A stretch of 64,000 nt of DNA from Edolisoma coerulescens (Eukaryota > Chordata > Aves > Passeriformes > Campephagidae): NCBI GenBank assembly GCA_013397115.1, contig VWZW01005387.1, positions 1,631,235-1,695,234 on the forward strand, written 5' to 3'. Below the pieces are notes generated by a model that worked only from the letters and a program-made list of their open reading frames with translations, did not search any database and had not been told where the DNA came from. The stretch's first letter is position 1. Each line of letters starts with the position of its first letter. The position numbers were made by a program, and so were the translations under genes. Below are positions 29,159-42,110 of this stretch, one piece after another.

Positions 29159-29222
29159 TGGGTGAAACCTTAACCCCACTGAATCCTGTGGCAAAATCCC
29201 CATTGGCTTCATAGAGAAAAGC
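29159..29222. repeat. Possible relic of a palindromic amniote repeat
   Basis: The segment reads GGGTGAAACCTTAACCCCAC..CCTGTGG followed by CAAAATCCCCATTGGCTTCA. It resembles the recurrent sauropsid motif in which GTGAAATCCTGGCCCC and CCCATTGACTTCAATGGG arms form an imperfect hairpin. Only part of the element is recognisable and the second arm is degraded. I cannot name a repeat family with confidence. Confidence 0.35.
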
Positions 29223-30280
29223 CTTTACCTTTCAGTCACAACACGAACACAGCTGATGCTGCAGAACTTTTAGAGGAGGACAAAAAATTAAAAACTCAAT
29301 ATTCAAGATACAGTCAAGTTTAGATTCAGTTGAACTCTGAGCTGACATCCAGCACATGGTTTATTCAGCAGAGGAAAATTATAGATGTGACAGAATTTTA
29401 AGGGTGGTGTGAAGAACAGTCAAATGTAGCCTCTTTTAAAATCAAAATGCCAGTCTTTCCCTTTAATTTGGTGCACAAAAAAACTTCTCTGTAATTTTCA
29501 CAGGCTATAATAGTTTGAGGGTGACCTTCTAGTCTGGTCAGCTGTAATCTTCTGGAATACTTACCATGCCATAAGGGTAGAAACAATGGGAATGGGAGAA
29601 AAGTGACAGGATAGGGCAATAACCCGAGTTCATTTTGGACAATCCTAGAGAATCCTAATGTGTTTTCTTCCATGATGCTACAGTTCTTAAGATTAACCTT
29701 TTTAATATGACAGAAATAACAGAAAAAATAGGTGTCCTACATGCCTTCTAAAATAACAGATTAAAGAAGAAGTAGTAAATTATTTTGTTGGAAAGTGGCC
29801 TGGGAATACTACGGAACTTAAAGAACAGGGAAGGATGCAAATCCTTAAGAGCAGCACATACTTTGCAGTTCCAGCTGATATAAATGACAAAGGTCTATTG
29901 ACTTTGGTATAGTGGTCTGCAATCTTGAATAAGTATTTAATTGTCTTCTGGAGGAGATCTGATGGCATCTGGAATAGCAGCCTCTCATTTTCTCCTCTGG
30001 AGAACACTGACTTTTTTGAGCATTCCGGTAATGAACAGGAGAAAGCTGTCTAGATATTGATAGAAATTATGCAGAAGATTGCTTTCTTAAATTAAAAATG
30101 GCTTCCCAATGAAAAGAAGTTTTGTGCAAAAATGAGGCTTTGGTTAAGGTATTGTTTATTTACACCCTTAATTTCATGGCATAATTACTACTACTTATAC
30201 CTTTCCAAGAGAATACTGAGGTTTCAAATAAGACATTTAAAAAATGATTCTGTGAGAGAAATTGATAGTTTTTCTATAGA

Positions 30281-30345
30281 TATATTTTTATATATAAAAT
30301 ATCTATATTTATATATAAAAATGATAAAAAAAAGATATAAAAATT
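30281..30345. repeat. AT-only low-complexity run
   Basis: Repeated TATATTTATATATAAAA units make this nearly GC-free. It is capable of weak hairpin formation but shows no sign of function. Confidence 0.8.
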
Positions 30346-31379
30346 TATTTTAAAAAGTAGTGAAACTCGGCTTATTTGGAAGTGAGTAGGATAGAAATAA
30401 TACTGAGGTTTCAAAAGGATTTTAAGTTCCCAGTAAGTGTAACATCCCAGGCCAGTGAGGGCATGTTCACTGAGGCCTGATCCTCGTGACTTAATAATAC
30501 ACCTATTAACTGCAAGCACATAACAAATTTCACTGCAATCACAGTTAAAATCAAACCTGTGCCTCACTGCTTGGTGGAACAAGGGCCTGAGGCAAGGCGG
30601 ATCATCAGCACGGTGTTTGAAATGTTCTTAGAGGAGTCAGCACCGATGAGGAGCAGAGGAGGCGGCAGCTCGGCTTACAACCGAGGTGCCTGAATGTCAG
30701 ACAAGGTCTTGGAGCAGGAAGGAAGATGCTGGCTGCATTCCAGCACAAAGGGAAAAGGGAAAACCATGCCCACAGCACTCACCTGAGAGCAAGGGACTGG
30801 GGGCAGGGAGTGGGAATTAGACGGGTTTGTACATAACGCAGGGGCAAGAAACAGCAAAGAGATTTCTTCAAAGTGTTGGAATTCACCTTCAGGTCTAATG
30901 AGCGTGGGTTTTGAAATCACCCTGAGCTTGGTGTGTTTAAAGAAACAGTTGCCCTAAGAAAATACAGTTTTGCCATTAGAAATTTTCTTAATCTTTTCTG
31001 TAAAATTGACAGCACTATTTTAAAGCACTTATTAAATACCAGTAAGCACCAATGAAAATCTATTTTACCTGGGGATTTAAATGTTAGTTTTATGCTATAA
31101 AGACAGTTCCTTATCCTTCAGGATTTAGAGAAAGGAAAAAATTTTGTACAGATTATCAACACGACTGGTAAATATTTATTTGCATATCTGAAGATAATAA
31201 TGTGTTCTTATTAATGCTTGTAGTGTTGGGCACTTAACTGATACCAACCATAAAACTAGGTTGAGGGGAGGTTCTGATCTAATTCTACAAGGGTGCTGAC
31301 CATTTCATGGTGTGATTCGAAGATCAACTTTTGAAGCAATTTCCAGGAGTCAACCCTTTTGTTCCTTTCTATTTTTCTT

Positions 31380-31560
31380 AAATGAAATGGGCTACCCTTC
31401 TCTTTCAACACTCTAATTATCATTAGCCGCAGAAATCAATTTGCAATTCATGGAAGTCTGAATTCTTCGTGTTGACTAAGCAAAACATTAATAAAAACAA
31501 ACACTTATTGCAAACTCATGCTGTGGTAATTAATAGCCTAATTATATCTGTTTAATAACT
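31380..31560. promoter_or_regulatory. Possible conserved non-coding element with homeodomain sites
   Basis: The homeodomain core TAATTA occurs three times, at 31,414-31,419, 31,527-31,532 and 31,539-31,544. The surrounding sequence is AT-rich but complex, with no transposon signature. Vertebrate developmental enhancers often look like this. TAATTA is also cheap in AT-rich DNA, so this is a guess that only cross-species alignment could settle. Confidence 0.25.
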
Positions 31561-34500
31561 GACATACATCTGCAACAGGCAAGGTTCTGTTCTCACTGTT
31601 GTCTTCCTACTGCTCAAACTTGCACACTGGAAACTCAACCGTCAGCATGTGTCTACAGTAAATTAAAAGCAATCTGTGGTAAATATTTTACAGCATTCTG
31701 TCTGAAGCAGCCAAAAGCAGTAGACATGGTCTTTCCTTAGATTTTGGACAGACAGAAAGCTCAGCAGGTTTCTCAGACCATTTACATTTCTGAAGATCAA
31801 AATGTTAGAGCAGAAGAGGAGGAGTATCTTCGTGCCAGAACACAGCTCAGAGAGTTTGCCTGCAGCAGCAGCAAAATATTCAGTAGGTGTTTTCATGAAT
31901 GGTCATGAAAAGGGAGGGACAATTATCCTACAGTTTCCCCTGAGTAACTGAATACTCCTCCAGGGATGCAATGCCTCAGTAATCCTGCAGTGCATGAGTC
32001 AGCATCAGTGCGTGGGAGAGTTGTTTTCTTTTTTTATAGCTCATGATAGAAATCAGAATATTTGGAAATTTGCAACATTTTCACATTTACAAATGCAAAC
32101 CTCTGTAGGATTTTTTTCAAGATTTCCATCACTACTGATGCACCCTTTTGCAGTAGTTAGAGGCTGAAAAGGATATACATAATGTAAATATGAACGTGGC
32201 ATTATAACTTTGGCTGCGCTTTGGGAATGGAAAGGGGAAGTATAATTTACTGCGTCTGCTCTGTACTGGGAGGGCAAAAAAATGAATTTGCAGACTGCAA
32301 TGCGGTCTACTTTGCTTCTGGCTCTTTCCTCAAATGTATGGTGCAAACACAGTCCCTGAAAGCACTCCCAGGTTAAAGAGTGAAGTAGCATGGATGTAAC
32401 AGACCTTCCAACTCCTCGCCTTTTCTCTGGTGCTGTGAGCATGCACAGTCATGAATCATTGTGCCTACATGACCCAATAGGGTGTTTTACCCACAGCAAT
32501 GCTGTCCTAAGTTTGCATGTGAAGAAAATGGAACATAAAATAGCTATCTGAATTGTCCTCCATATATCAGCTAATCTATGGCAGATCTGGACATTAAACT
32601 TTGACCTTCTGAATCCTAATCCTCTGCTTATCAACCAAGGCAGTTTCCATCTAACCTGTCCTCTGGCACACAGTATCTGCTAACTGCTCACCTGTACCAG
32701 AGGAGCTACAGGAAATGCTCCAGGAACCGTGACAGAGCAATACATTTGCTTCTTAGTATATGCTGTCTGATTATTTATACTGATTACAATTCCAGGAGGA
32801 TATGTATCTCAAACTCCTTATGTTTGCATCCTCAGCCATATTACATTGGTGTGTAATGGCATTATTGCATTAAGGCATTCTGTCCATCACTGAATTATGC
32901 ATGCAGTCAGCAGCTGTTCTGAGAGCTACACACAGATATGGGCTGAATTACAATGGAAAGATGCCTCTGTATATATAGTTAGGAATGACTTTATTACCTG
33001 TATGCACACTGGAAAAGAAAGGACTTGCAGAAGGACACGGAATTTGTTTTCTGGAAAATGGAATTATATGAAATCAGAATTAGTGTTGTGAAATGCCATG
33101 AGGAATTATCTAGAAAGCTGTTCCATTCCCTGTTAATCACTTCACCTCTGGTCTATCTTTTATAGGACTCCAACATAACAAATAGTGTATCCTCACATTA
33201 AGCAGATTAGCTCACACTCTCTTCCCAGCTCTTTAAAAATTTATTTTAAATGTATCTTGCAAAACTTTCTTCTCTGTAAAAGCAGGCTTTTGGATATCGA
33301 AGACATGTCCATCCATGTGTTTGTGTCAGATCAAGAATTCTATGAAGCAATAGCTGGCAAAGCTTGAGGTTTCATTAGTGTCAGAGCCAAGTAAGAGTTA
33401 TCCATGTTTTCCTTACTAGGCCTATACAACTTTTCCTGCATTCTGTGCTGTTTGCCTCTATCAAGATTTGAAATATGCCACAGGAATACAGAATGCTCAA
33501 GCCAAGTATTAAATGAAAACCATATACTATACCTGTGTCACCAAGAATGACAGCTTGAAAAGAAACTAAATCTGTTAATTTCTAAATCTGCTAATGTTGT
33601 TTAGGCAGCAGCATGGAGTGCATTTCCTGGATGGTTAAAGTTTTTGACTAAAAAAATTTTGGAAAATCAGATTCTGGTAAAAATGAAAAGTTTCCTATGG
33701 GAATAATGTTCTTAACAGCAATAATAATGTTTCTATAGGCAATTCTAAGCTTTGATCTTTAAACCCTACCCCTAACTTTCTCCTTGCCACCTTTGGCTTT
33801 TCAAAGCAGCAATGGAATTCTAAGATAATATACTTAAAATGAGTGAAAGGCAGATTTCTTACTGAGAAGTGAATGTAGCAAATATTGTTATATTTCCAAG
33901 TTTCCCCATCAGCTGAGCAGAAGCTGAGCAAAAACATCCCATGGGCACAAACTGAGACTTTTATTTTAATATTCTCTCTTTGGGCTACAGAGTGATCTGA
34001 TTGAGGCTAGACATGAGTCAACTCCTCAGCATAGCAGCAGCATATCAGCTGCTGAGCTAGGTTAGGTCATTAACTACTGATCCCAGGAGTTTCACTGAAG
34101 ATACTGTTGTTTACTAGAATTTCTTAAAGCTCAGTGTTCTGTGTGTGGAACATGCTGTTTAATGATACTCAAGATTCATAACATTTTTACTCACATGGGT
34201 AAACTTTTCTCTTTTCTTTAGCAGTTGAGGAATTGGGAAGTTACATAAAGATAAGACACTATTGCAATATAAATCATAACATGTAATGGGCTTCCATAAA
34301 TCATTTTATCTATCAGATATTGCATGTGGCTGGTGTCATGTAATCTAGAGCTTTTACAACACAGCTCAGTATCTTTTCACTGGGTTTGTTTCTCGTTCCA
34401 GAACAGTCAACCCTTCCTGTTTTGAGCCTGAGATCAAATTATGTTCCCTTTCATATTTTGGGTTTTAGTCTGCTATCCATGCTTGCATTTCTACCTTCCT

Positions 34501-36654
34501 GTTTTCCCATGCATCATAAATGTTGCCACCTGGACATAGGTATAAATGGTCACCTGGATATGGACAAATGTCTATCTGGCACAACCACTGAACTCAAGTT
34601 TGTGGACTAGATTCAATATTTCTTTCTCCCATCTTCTGTTGAGATACGTTTGGAGCAGGAGTGGTAAGAGCAATGCAGGCCAGTGGGGGAACAACATGCA
34701 AGGAACCAAATTCTCGTAAACAGAACAGTTAATAAACCTTTCACTTTTTTCTTTAAATTATCTGTTCATTCACATCCTGGGTCATGTTTATGACAAGTTG
34801 GGGTTTTTTTCTTGATTAGTTTTAGTTTGTGAAAGTAAAGAGTGAGATACCACTCAGCTCCATGTGTTATACCAGGCTGCCACAGAGGACAGACCATTTT
34901 TCACACAACAGCAACACATTTTTCGGGCCTTCCTAAGCTTTATTTTCAATTCTGTTTTTTCATCTCTGTAACAACAAGACTATATTGTGGTGAGGAATGC
35001 CACAGGGGTATATCAAGGAGATTTTTATTAAATCACAATGATGTATGTACACAAAATAAAATTCTGCCAGAAGGCAAATTCCATTTTTAAAGCCTACAGT
35101 ACATTTTAGACTTGCAGTACACATGATCTAAGGAAAATCTACCAAACCATTTTAAAATATCTTGCAGAACAACTGATTATAAAACATTCCTTCTACTTTC
35201 AGGGAGAAATTTTAATGGTTGATTTTTAACTGAATAATGTGCTTGATTTTAAAATACATCACATTCATTGGTTAGCAGTAAGGTGGCCTCATGAACCCTA
35301 GAGCCTTGCTCTTAACAGTAAGTAAAAAAATAACAATAGGATTTCTGTGTGCTATCCTTTTAATTGCCATGGGGTCCTCCTATTTCTAGATAGCCATTAT
35401 TTATTCAGTTGAGAGCAAGATGATTAAGGAGGTGTGAAAACACACTTGAGCATATAGAATACATAGGGGTTTTTTCATAAGATTTTAGTTATTTTGTTCT
35501 TTCAGTTTCCCTTTGTTTTTGCCAGAAAATACAGGTAATTTAGGCAATTTTCAGACTATGCACTTTCATTCCTCTTCTTGATTACCTAGCTTTTCTAGAT
35601 TAACAGAGAGACTTTTCTAACTTTGTAACTTAAAAAAAAAACCAAAACAACCAAAAACCAAAACACTTTTGCATAAGAATAGAATCTTATTTTATCATTT
35701 TAATTATTGGATTTATTTTCCCTTTTCTGCTGTGTTTTTTCTAATACTACCCTGCAAGTGAGAAAAATAGGGGACTAAAGAAGATACAACAAATTCTATA
35801 AAATATTGAAACTGAAGTCTTGGAGCTACAGGTTCCCTCCAACTGAAATCACAGTGGCTATATGTTCATGGTGACTAATTCTGTACCACTGCAGATTCTG
35901 GATGCAGAAATGGGTTCTTCCTGAAATCTGAAATCTCTGAGTCAGTGAAGGTCTAAAACATTTTTTTTTTCTTTAAAAAGTTTCCATTTGTGAAGATGGC
36001 TAATGATCTCCCATGGGACTATATATTAGAATAATTTTCTTAAGCTTACTCAAAGTAGGAGGACAGAAGCTGATGCCTCTGGTATTAATAAATAAACTTC
36101 CTTTGTAAATAAATAAGTTGGAAGCATCCGAGTATTCATTCAGCCTTAAATAAAAGTTTTGCAACAATAACAGTTACCCCTTGACTTTTATAACACTTTA
36201 TGCTGAGTAATTTCCAGCACATTGGGAACTTGCACTCTTAAGAGAGAAGAGCAGTTCTGTTCTAGAAAGAAAGATTAAGCACATGGACATCCCTGCATAC
36301 TTACAGTAGTTTCTACTTTTCCTTAGACTACAAAGTTAAATTATTAACACTTTCATTTACAAGATAATCAATGAAATGATACCACCACTACCAAGATGTT
36401 ATTCAGAGAAAGGCAAGATTTTAGTTACAGGATACCACAACAATAATAAAAAATAAAAAATTAGTATGCATACAGACTGAGTAAAAAAAAAATCTCACAA
36501 TGTAGCCAAGTAGGCAAATTTTACTCTGGGTTGCATTCACACAGGAGCTGACGAAGATGTGGGAGGTAATTATTCCTTCTACTTGATCCCAGTAAGATGA
36601 AAAACATTTTTCTCCCTTCCGTTCCTATAAAATGTTATTGTAAAGAAGATGATG

Positions 36655-36935
36655 ATAAGTAATTCTTCAGGGCCAATGGGATAAGAACAAACATAAATTA
36701 GCTTAAATTATACCAAAATTATCTCACTAGGTATAAGAGAAGACTTCTTTTTGGCTGTTAAAGCACTGAAATTGTTCTCCTGTGGAAGTCGTGAAGTATA
36801 CTTCACCAGGGAATTTTAGGATGGGTTAGACAAAAAGCTCTCAGAATTATCTTAGTATAGACCATTGACCAGCTTCATTCCAAAGGACTGGAGCACATGG
36901 TCTTCCAAGGTTCTGTATTTCTGCTCCTCTATGAA
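36655..36935 (+). mobile_element. Old CR1 3'-end fragment
   Basis: A diverged CR1 3' region, plus orientation. The order of landmarks fits CR1. 'GGTATAAGAGAAGACTTC' near 36,730 matches the 'gatattaggaagaaattc' phrase. 'GTGGAAGTCGTGAAGTATAC' comes next, then 'GGATGGGTTAGACAAAAAGC' near 36,820. At the end come 'TGGTCTTCCAAGGTTC' and a decayed 'CTATGAATCTGATTG' tail near 36,930. The terminal octamers are no longer regular, which indicates age. The left boundary is uncertain. Confidence 0.68.
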
Positions 36936-39900
36936 TCTGATTGAGTTTACCATCAGCTGGATCTCTTCTTGTTGTGCTTCCCATTGCATAAATTTCTTTC
37001 TTGCTGTACAAACTTCATGTTTGTTATACTGTGAGTGTACAGGGATTCAGTGAACTTCCTGTTATTTGAGTAATCTCACTGTTGCATTTCTGGGGACAAG
37101 TTTTCAGTGTACCTCTGTAATTGCATACAACAAGGGATGACAGAGTTAAAGCCAAAGCAAGCAGCAACTTAGAGCCCTAATGTCCAGTGCAAGTGCTGAT
37201 TCTTCCCTTTCTTCTGGCTGTGCTCCTGTTGACAAAACCAGCAGCTTTCTGCTGCCAGATATCCCATCTCTTCCTTTGGCAGCAGGATCAGAAAAAGCTG
37301 TACTATTTTCAGAATTTCTCTTGTAATACAATCATGACAAGGTATGAACCTGCTAGTTAAACTCCTCAAGTCATGTGGGGAAAGATTCTTGGAAGAGTCA
37401 GTGTTTCTTTAGATATTACTGGGCTACAGTGGCTCCTCCTGGTCCAGTTTGCCAAGGTCAGAGAGGTGCCTGCAGGGCCTCCTACCAGGCTGCCTCACAC
37501 AGCAGGGGAGGGACAGCCCCACACATCTGCCCTGTCTCTAATACTTGCCTTAGGCTGGAGGTGCAGGCTTGACAGCCCAGAGCAATCTGTGGTAGTTCCA
37601 TGGAGAGGAGGCACCAGGGATGCTCTCCCTTGCCGTCTGCACACAATCCCTGGCATGTCACTGCAATGCTGAGCGTAAGAAAGCTTAAGGACTTAGGACC
37701 CTCAGTCTGAAAAGCACAGAAGAATTTAACTGGGACTTTGGCTTTAGCAGTCTTTGCTACTTAAGTATTCAAAATGCAACATTTTGTTTTGCCTTATTTT
37801 AGAGTTGTCCAAGTCTGCAGTCACTTACGGGCATTTATGTGCACTCATGAGCAAAATCTCTAAAGTTTTAAGTATGTTGGAAACGCCTCAGTTTTAACAA
37901 TATCCCATTTTGAGGAGCCAGGAGATGCATAGCTCACTCAAGCTTTGCAGGTGAGGTTCTTTCTATCTCTCTTGCTCGATTAAGAAGCAGTTTAGACTGC
38001 ATCTATTAAAAAAGGCCCTGCACAAGATGCAGAGGCTGCTGGTAGTTACAGTACCTCAGATCTATGGCATAATGACCTTTAATGGTTTAAGTATTCACAG
38101 AAGGGGGAACAAGGCCCACAATACATTTTCTAAGAGAGTACTTGATAGTAGGGTGGAGTGGAATTCTCTTAACTTCCACTTTCCAGGGAATAATTAAATA
38201 TTTATTAGGTCAGGGGAAGGAAAGAAGAGTAATATGAGAACACTAAGGGGCTAAGCCTTAGGCTTCTTGTAGAGCAGAGTACTTCTTTTCGAGTGTTTAA
38301 ATTTTGAATTGGAAGAGTGCAGAAAGTGAGATTCTTCTCTTCTCCCAGATGAGAATCATAAGAAAACAGTGAGCTACAGTGACATGTCTTTTTTTCTAGG
38401 GCACAGTGAATATTTAATGCATCTACGAGGATGGAAACAGCTTCCTCAACAGTGACTGAAAAGAATCTTTTCCACCTGAGTACCGTTGGCAAAGTAATTT
38501 GGGTATGGAAAACACAGATTCAACCTCCTCATAGCACAGGAATAAATCTATTCTAGTTGTACTTTTTTGTATAAATACCCAACTAAGTCCACCATTGAAA
38601 GACAGCCACTGTTTAGGCCATACTTGGTGAGAAGGACTGAGAGAAGGGACTCACATCTAGGTGAAATCTGGTTTGAAACCAATACGGGAGTAGGGGACTC
38701 CACACAGGCTAGAGATGTGATCTAAATTTCACCAGTTTCTGTTGGCTAACATGCGCCACCTGCCCAGCTTGCTAGATTTGGGGATATCATATGTCTAGAG
38801 CCTACATTTTTCCATGTATTGCATGTGAAGCAATGCACAGAGTTATCTATATCACTCAGGGCTGAGGTATCCTAACAACCAGGTCTTTTAATAGTGAGTT
38901 AAAACTTCCTTGTAAACCTAGATCTGGATTTTGCATTTTCAGTCTGCACTACAAATGGCTGTATTTCAGGAAGGAAAGACAAAGTAATCGTTGCTATTTT
39001 ATACTGTTGCTAAGAAGTCAAGTTTTATGAATGTTTTCCAGAGGTGAATGTTGGCTCAGTGGGTCACTTGCCAAGAAAACTCTGCTTCTTGCACATACAG
39101 GTTTTACTGCTGTGATTCATGGTGTTGCTGTTTCAATGGATGTAGCTGCCACGAGAGATTGTGGCCAGACTTGCACTGCCCTTCAGGTAACACGAATCCA
39201 GGGGCCTGCAATCTTCAAAGGGAGCTGGTATTTAGAACCTAGCGAAATAAAGCTTAGGCACCAGTGAATTCCAGGTGAGCCCTCTCAGTGGATGTTATAT
39301 GCAATTGAATGGTTAACCACTCAAGGCAGTGACTTCAGGGTTATATATAGAAGACTTTTCTCAACGGTTGCAAAATGGTGTGGCCACAAATGGACCACAA
39401 ATCCACATTGGAGGTGACTGTCTGCAGTCATGGACATGAAAGGAACTCTTTCCTCGCCGTGAGTCTTTGAGTATTTAGACACAGAGCTAGACAATTTCAC
39501 TGTTTATTCAGATTTCAGGAGAGGAGATAAACAGGTCCTTGTAGGAACTAAAAAAAAATGTATTGAAAGAAAATATTTTTTAAAAAAATACTCTTCAAAA
39601 AATGAGCTTGAACAAAACATTTCAGCTCTTCACGACTGTGGGTGATTCAGTTCCATATGAAAATATTGTATCAAAGAGGAGAATATTATCTTTAACTGCT
39701 CCTCCACCATGCCATTTATGACTCCTCTCTGAGTTTGAGAAACAGTCGGCATCAGCAGGGTGAATCATCCATGCTGCACACAGCCCTGCTTGGCAAACTG
39801 CAAGCAGCCATCTCCTGGGACTCTGCTCCAGTTCGCACGTTTATCCCCACTGGAGGCCCTAGCTAAAATAAGGAACACCACATCTGCAATGTGCATTTAT

Positions 39901-40857
39901 TCTGTTTCCCGACAAAATAAGTGTAGACGGACATAAAATAATCTTTGTAAGGTGGAAGGCAGGATGTTTGGGGAATGGGTATATCTGAAGAATTTTTTAA
40001 ACTTTCTGAAGGCTGGCAAAGAGCATGAGGTAAAAGTGTGGTCAGCAGAGGAGTTTACTTGGAAACTTGTTGGACTCACAGGCAGGAAACACAAAAGGGT
40101 TTATATATTTGGAGTCAAAGGTTATATTAAAGGTGAACCCTCTCCAGCAGTGTTTATTCCTCACTTCTAATTCGGGTAGTTTACTCAGTTCTTGTGTAAG
40201 TCAAATAAGAATGTTTATCCACACTTCATTTTTTATTATTCCGTTGTTTGCAGAGTCACTAACTTTTCATTGTTTCTTTCTTAAGGATATAGAATTTATC
40301 CCAGGACTAGAAGCTGACATTCTAGGAGTTTTATAGTACAAAATGTGCCAGCTACCAAGTGAGGTAACTATAGTGGAAAAAAATACGTTTTCTAAGAGGC
40401 TGTGGAGCAGTGTGCAGCTAAATCTGGCAAAGAACTGAATGCTTGCATTTCCCATTGATGTCAGCTCTCAGGACATCATCTTACAAATGGGAAGCTGTCT
40501 GAAGAAGTATTGCAGTCTGACAGTGAGTGGGTAGATTTAAAATAGATTTAGAAATTAGTGACATAAGGAAACACATAGCCTGAAAGGATGATGTTTTTTA
40601 ATGCATCTTGATACTTTGCTGTGTATTCAGAGCTACTCTAGTAAGTGTATTGGGTGTTTTTGCAGCATTTGTAACCAAAAAGCTCTGCTTCAGCAATCTT
40701 ACAAACCAGAATTATTTTAATTGTGCTGTTAGGCAGGTAATTTTGAAGGGCTTTTTCCCTTTAAAAGTCCTAACAAATGGATAATCAATGCACGCTCATC
40801 TCTAATCACGCTTCTGTGACTATCTGAGATTATCGGCCTTCCTGTACCTAAAGGGTA
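36936..40857. other. Non-coding stretch with a GC-richer patch
   Basis: No gene is supported. At 37,420-37,660 the base composition becomes clearly richer in G and C, with an open frame over part of it but no recognisable protein. Near 39,050-39,200 two overlapping plus frames are open, one cysteine-rich, ending by a GTAACA that could be read as a splice donor. I found no homology to support an exon. Confidence 0.5.
38753..38765 (-). promoter_or_regulatory. Possible CTCF core site
   Basis: On the minus strand the bases read GGGCAGGTGGCGC, which matches the CTCF core YAGRKGGCRS across its most informative positions. The upstream half of the motif matches poorly. A single unaided motif match of this kind is weak evidence for an occupied site. 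Confidence 0.3.
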
Positions 40858-41138
40858 TGTGGTGGTAGGACAGGGAGGGATGACTTCAAACTGAGAGTAG
40901 GTTTAGATTAGATATTAGGAAGAAATTCTTTATTGTGGAGTGGTGAGGAACTGGAACAGGTTGCCCAGAGAATGTGTGGGAGCCCCCTCCCTGGAAGTGC
41001 TCAACAGCAGGTTGGATGGGACTCTGAGCCGCCGGGTCTAGGGGAAGGTGCCTGTGCCTATGACAGGAGGGTTGGAAATGGATGATTTTAAGGTGTCTTC
41101 CAACCCAAACTATTCTATGATTCTATGATTCTATGATC
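40858..41138 (+). mobile_element. 5'-truncated CR1 with intact octamer tail
   Basis: This is the 3' end of a CR1 LINE in plus orientation. It starts abruptly at 'TGGTGGTAGGACAGGGAGGG' and continues through 'GATTAGATATTAGGAAGAAA', 'GGAACAGGTTGCCCAGAGAA' and 'GGTTGGAAATGGATGATTTT'. It ends in three perfect ATTCTATG octamers (41,112-41,135), the CR1 hallmark. Severe 5' truncation with an intact 3' end is the usual result of target-primed reverse transcription. It is much better preserved than the copies at 22 and 36 kb, so it is younger. Confidence 0.93.
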
Positions 41139-42110
41139 TAGAGTGATGGAATGGTATTAATTCTGTTGCTTCCAAGGGTGTCTCACCGAATCAGTCTGTT
41201 CCCTTCTCGACATGTTGCTTTCTATACCCCTATAACTGAAGACACTGCACTTTGAACTGCCAACTCTATCTAAAATCACATGATATTTTTGCTGTTACGT
41301 GGAATCAGTTCATTCACTAAGCGAAAGTCACCTTGAAATGCTCTATATGTCCTTGATTCCCTCAAACGTGCATTTGATTCCCTAGTTCAGTGATTATTGC
41401 TTGTAATATCATCAAAGGAAATACACAAGAAGACAAAAAGTATTAATGATGGCTCACAAGAGGTTTCCAGCAGCAGTTTGATCAAAAGGATCCAAGTCAG
41501 ATCCCATTTAAGATCAAGAATAAATTGTAGAGCTCTTTTTAGCTATTCCAGCTTGTGACTCACTGTGCAAAGCAGTGTTGCTTCTAAGATATCTTTCTGT
41601 TTCACCCAGCAATAGAACTAGCTCAGGAAGTAAAGAGCAGCAGGATGCAGGGAATTAACAGCTGTGAAAAATCTCACAATTTATGAAACTTTTTAAAATA
41701 ATAAACTGAAGCACCTAAAAGACAAAGGTTTCACTTTTGTCAATTTTTTTTTTTTAAAGAGGCTTCTGGTTTTTCCTAATTTCTTATCCAAATGAAATTC
41801 ACTGCAGAAAATAAAGCCATTTTTTCAGTTGGTTGTAGGTTGACAAAAATGTGCTTACTTATTCACTGCTTTGCCTTAGTGCTCATTTTCTTTCATACTG
41901 TAGAGGGCTCAGACATTTCATTCCCCAAAGGAAGGATTCTGGATCAGCTGGGATGAGATGTTCTCATGGAAATATTCAAATATGCAATTATTATCTGATA
42001 TGTCCTCACATGTTCTTAGAGCTCACTAATCATATGATACTCTGTTCTCCTGTGGAAAAGTCAGCCTACAATCTTCCCTTTCCCTGTTTTGTGGGAGATT
42101 CTTAGGAGTG
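41139..42110. other. Non-coding spacer between CR1 and SINE
   Basis: AT-rich sequence with a short poly(T) run near 41,743-41,755. No exon, repeat body or regulatory site was recognised. Confidence 0.55.

Larger units (their letters stand above)
22661..36654. other. Non-coding stretch with scattered simple repeats
   Basis: No gene is supported. The stretch contains an alternating purine-pyrimidine block (23,090-23,220), a possible palindromic repeat relic (29,159-29,222), an AT-only run (30,281-30,345), a CpG-containing patch near 30,590-30,690, a TAATTA-rich segment (31,380-31,560) and an A-rich CAAAA run (35,629-35,665). Open frames inside it are short and without domain signatures. Confidence 0.55.

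Noticed and set aside
32053..32442. 129-codon minus-strand open frame
   Set aside because: No similarity to known domains, no splice context, and length within chance for a window of this size and composition.
39031..39267. Overlapping plus frames, one very cysteine-rich, near a GTAACA
   Set aside because: Two competing frames, a weak donor and no recognisable Cys spacing of any family.
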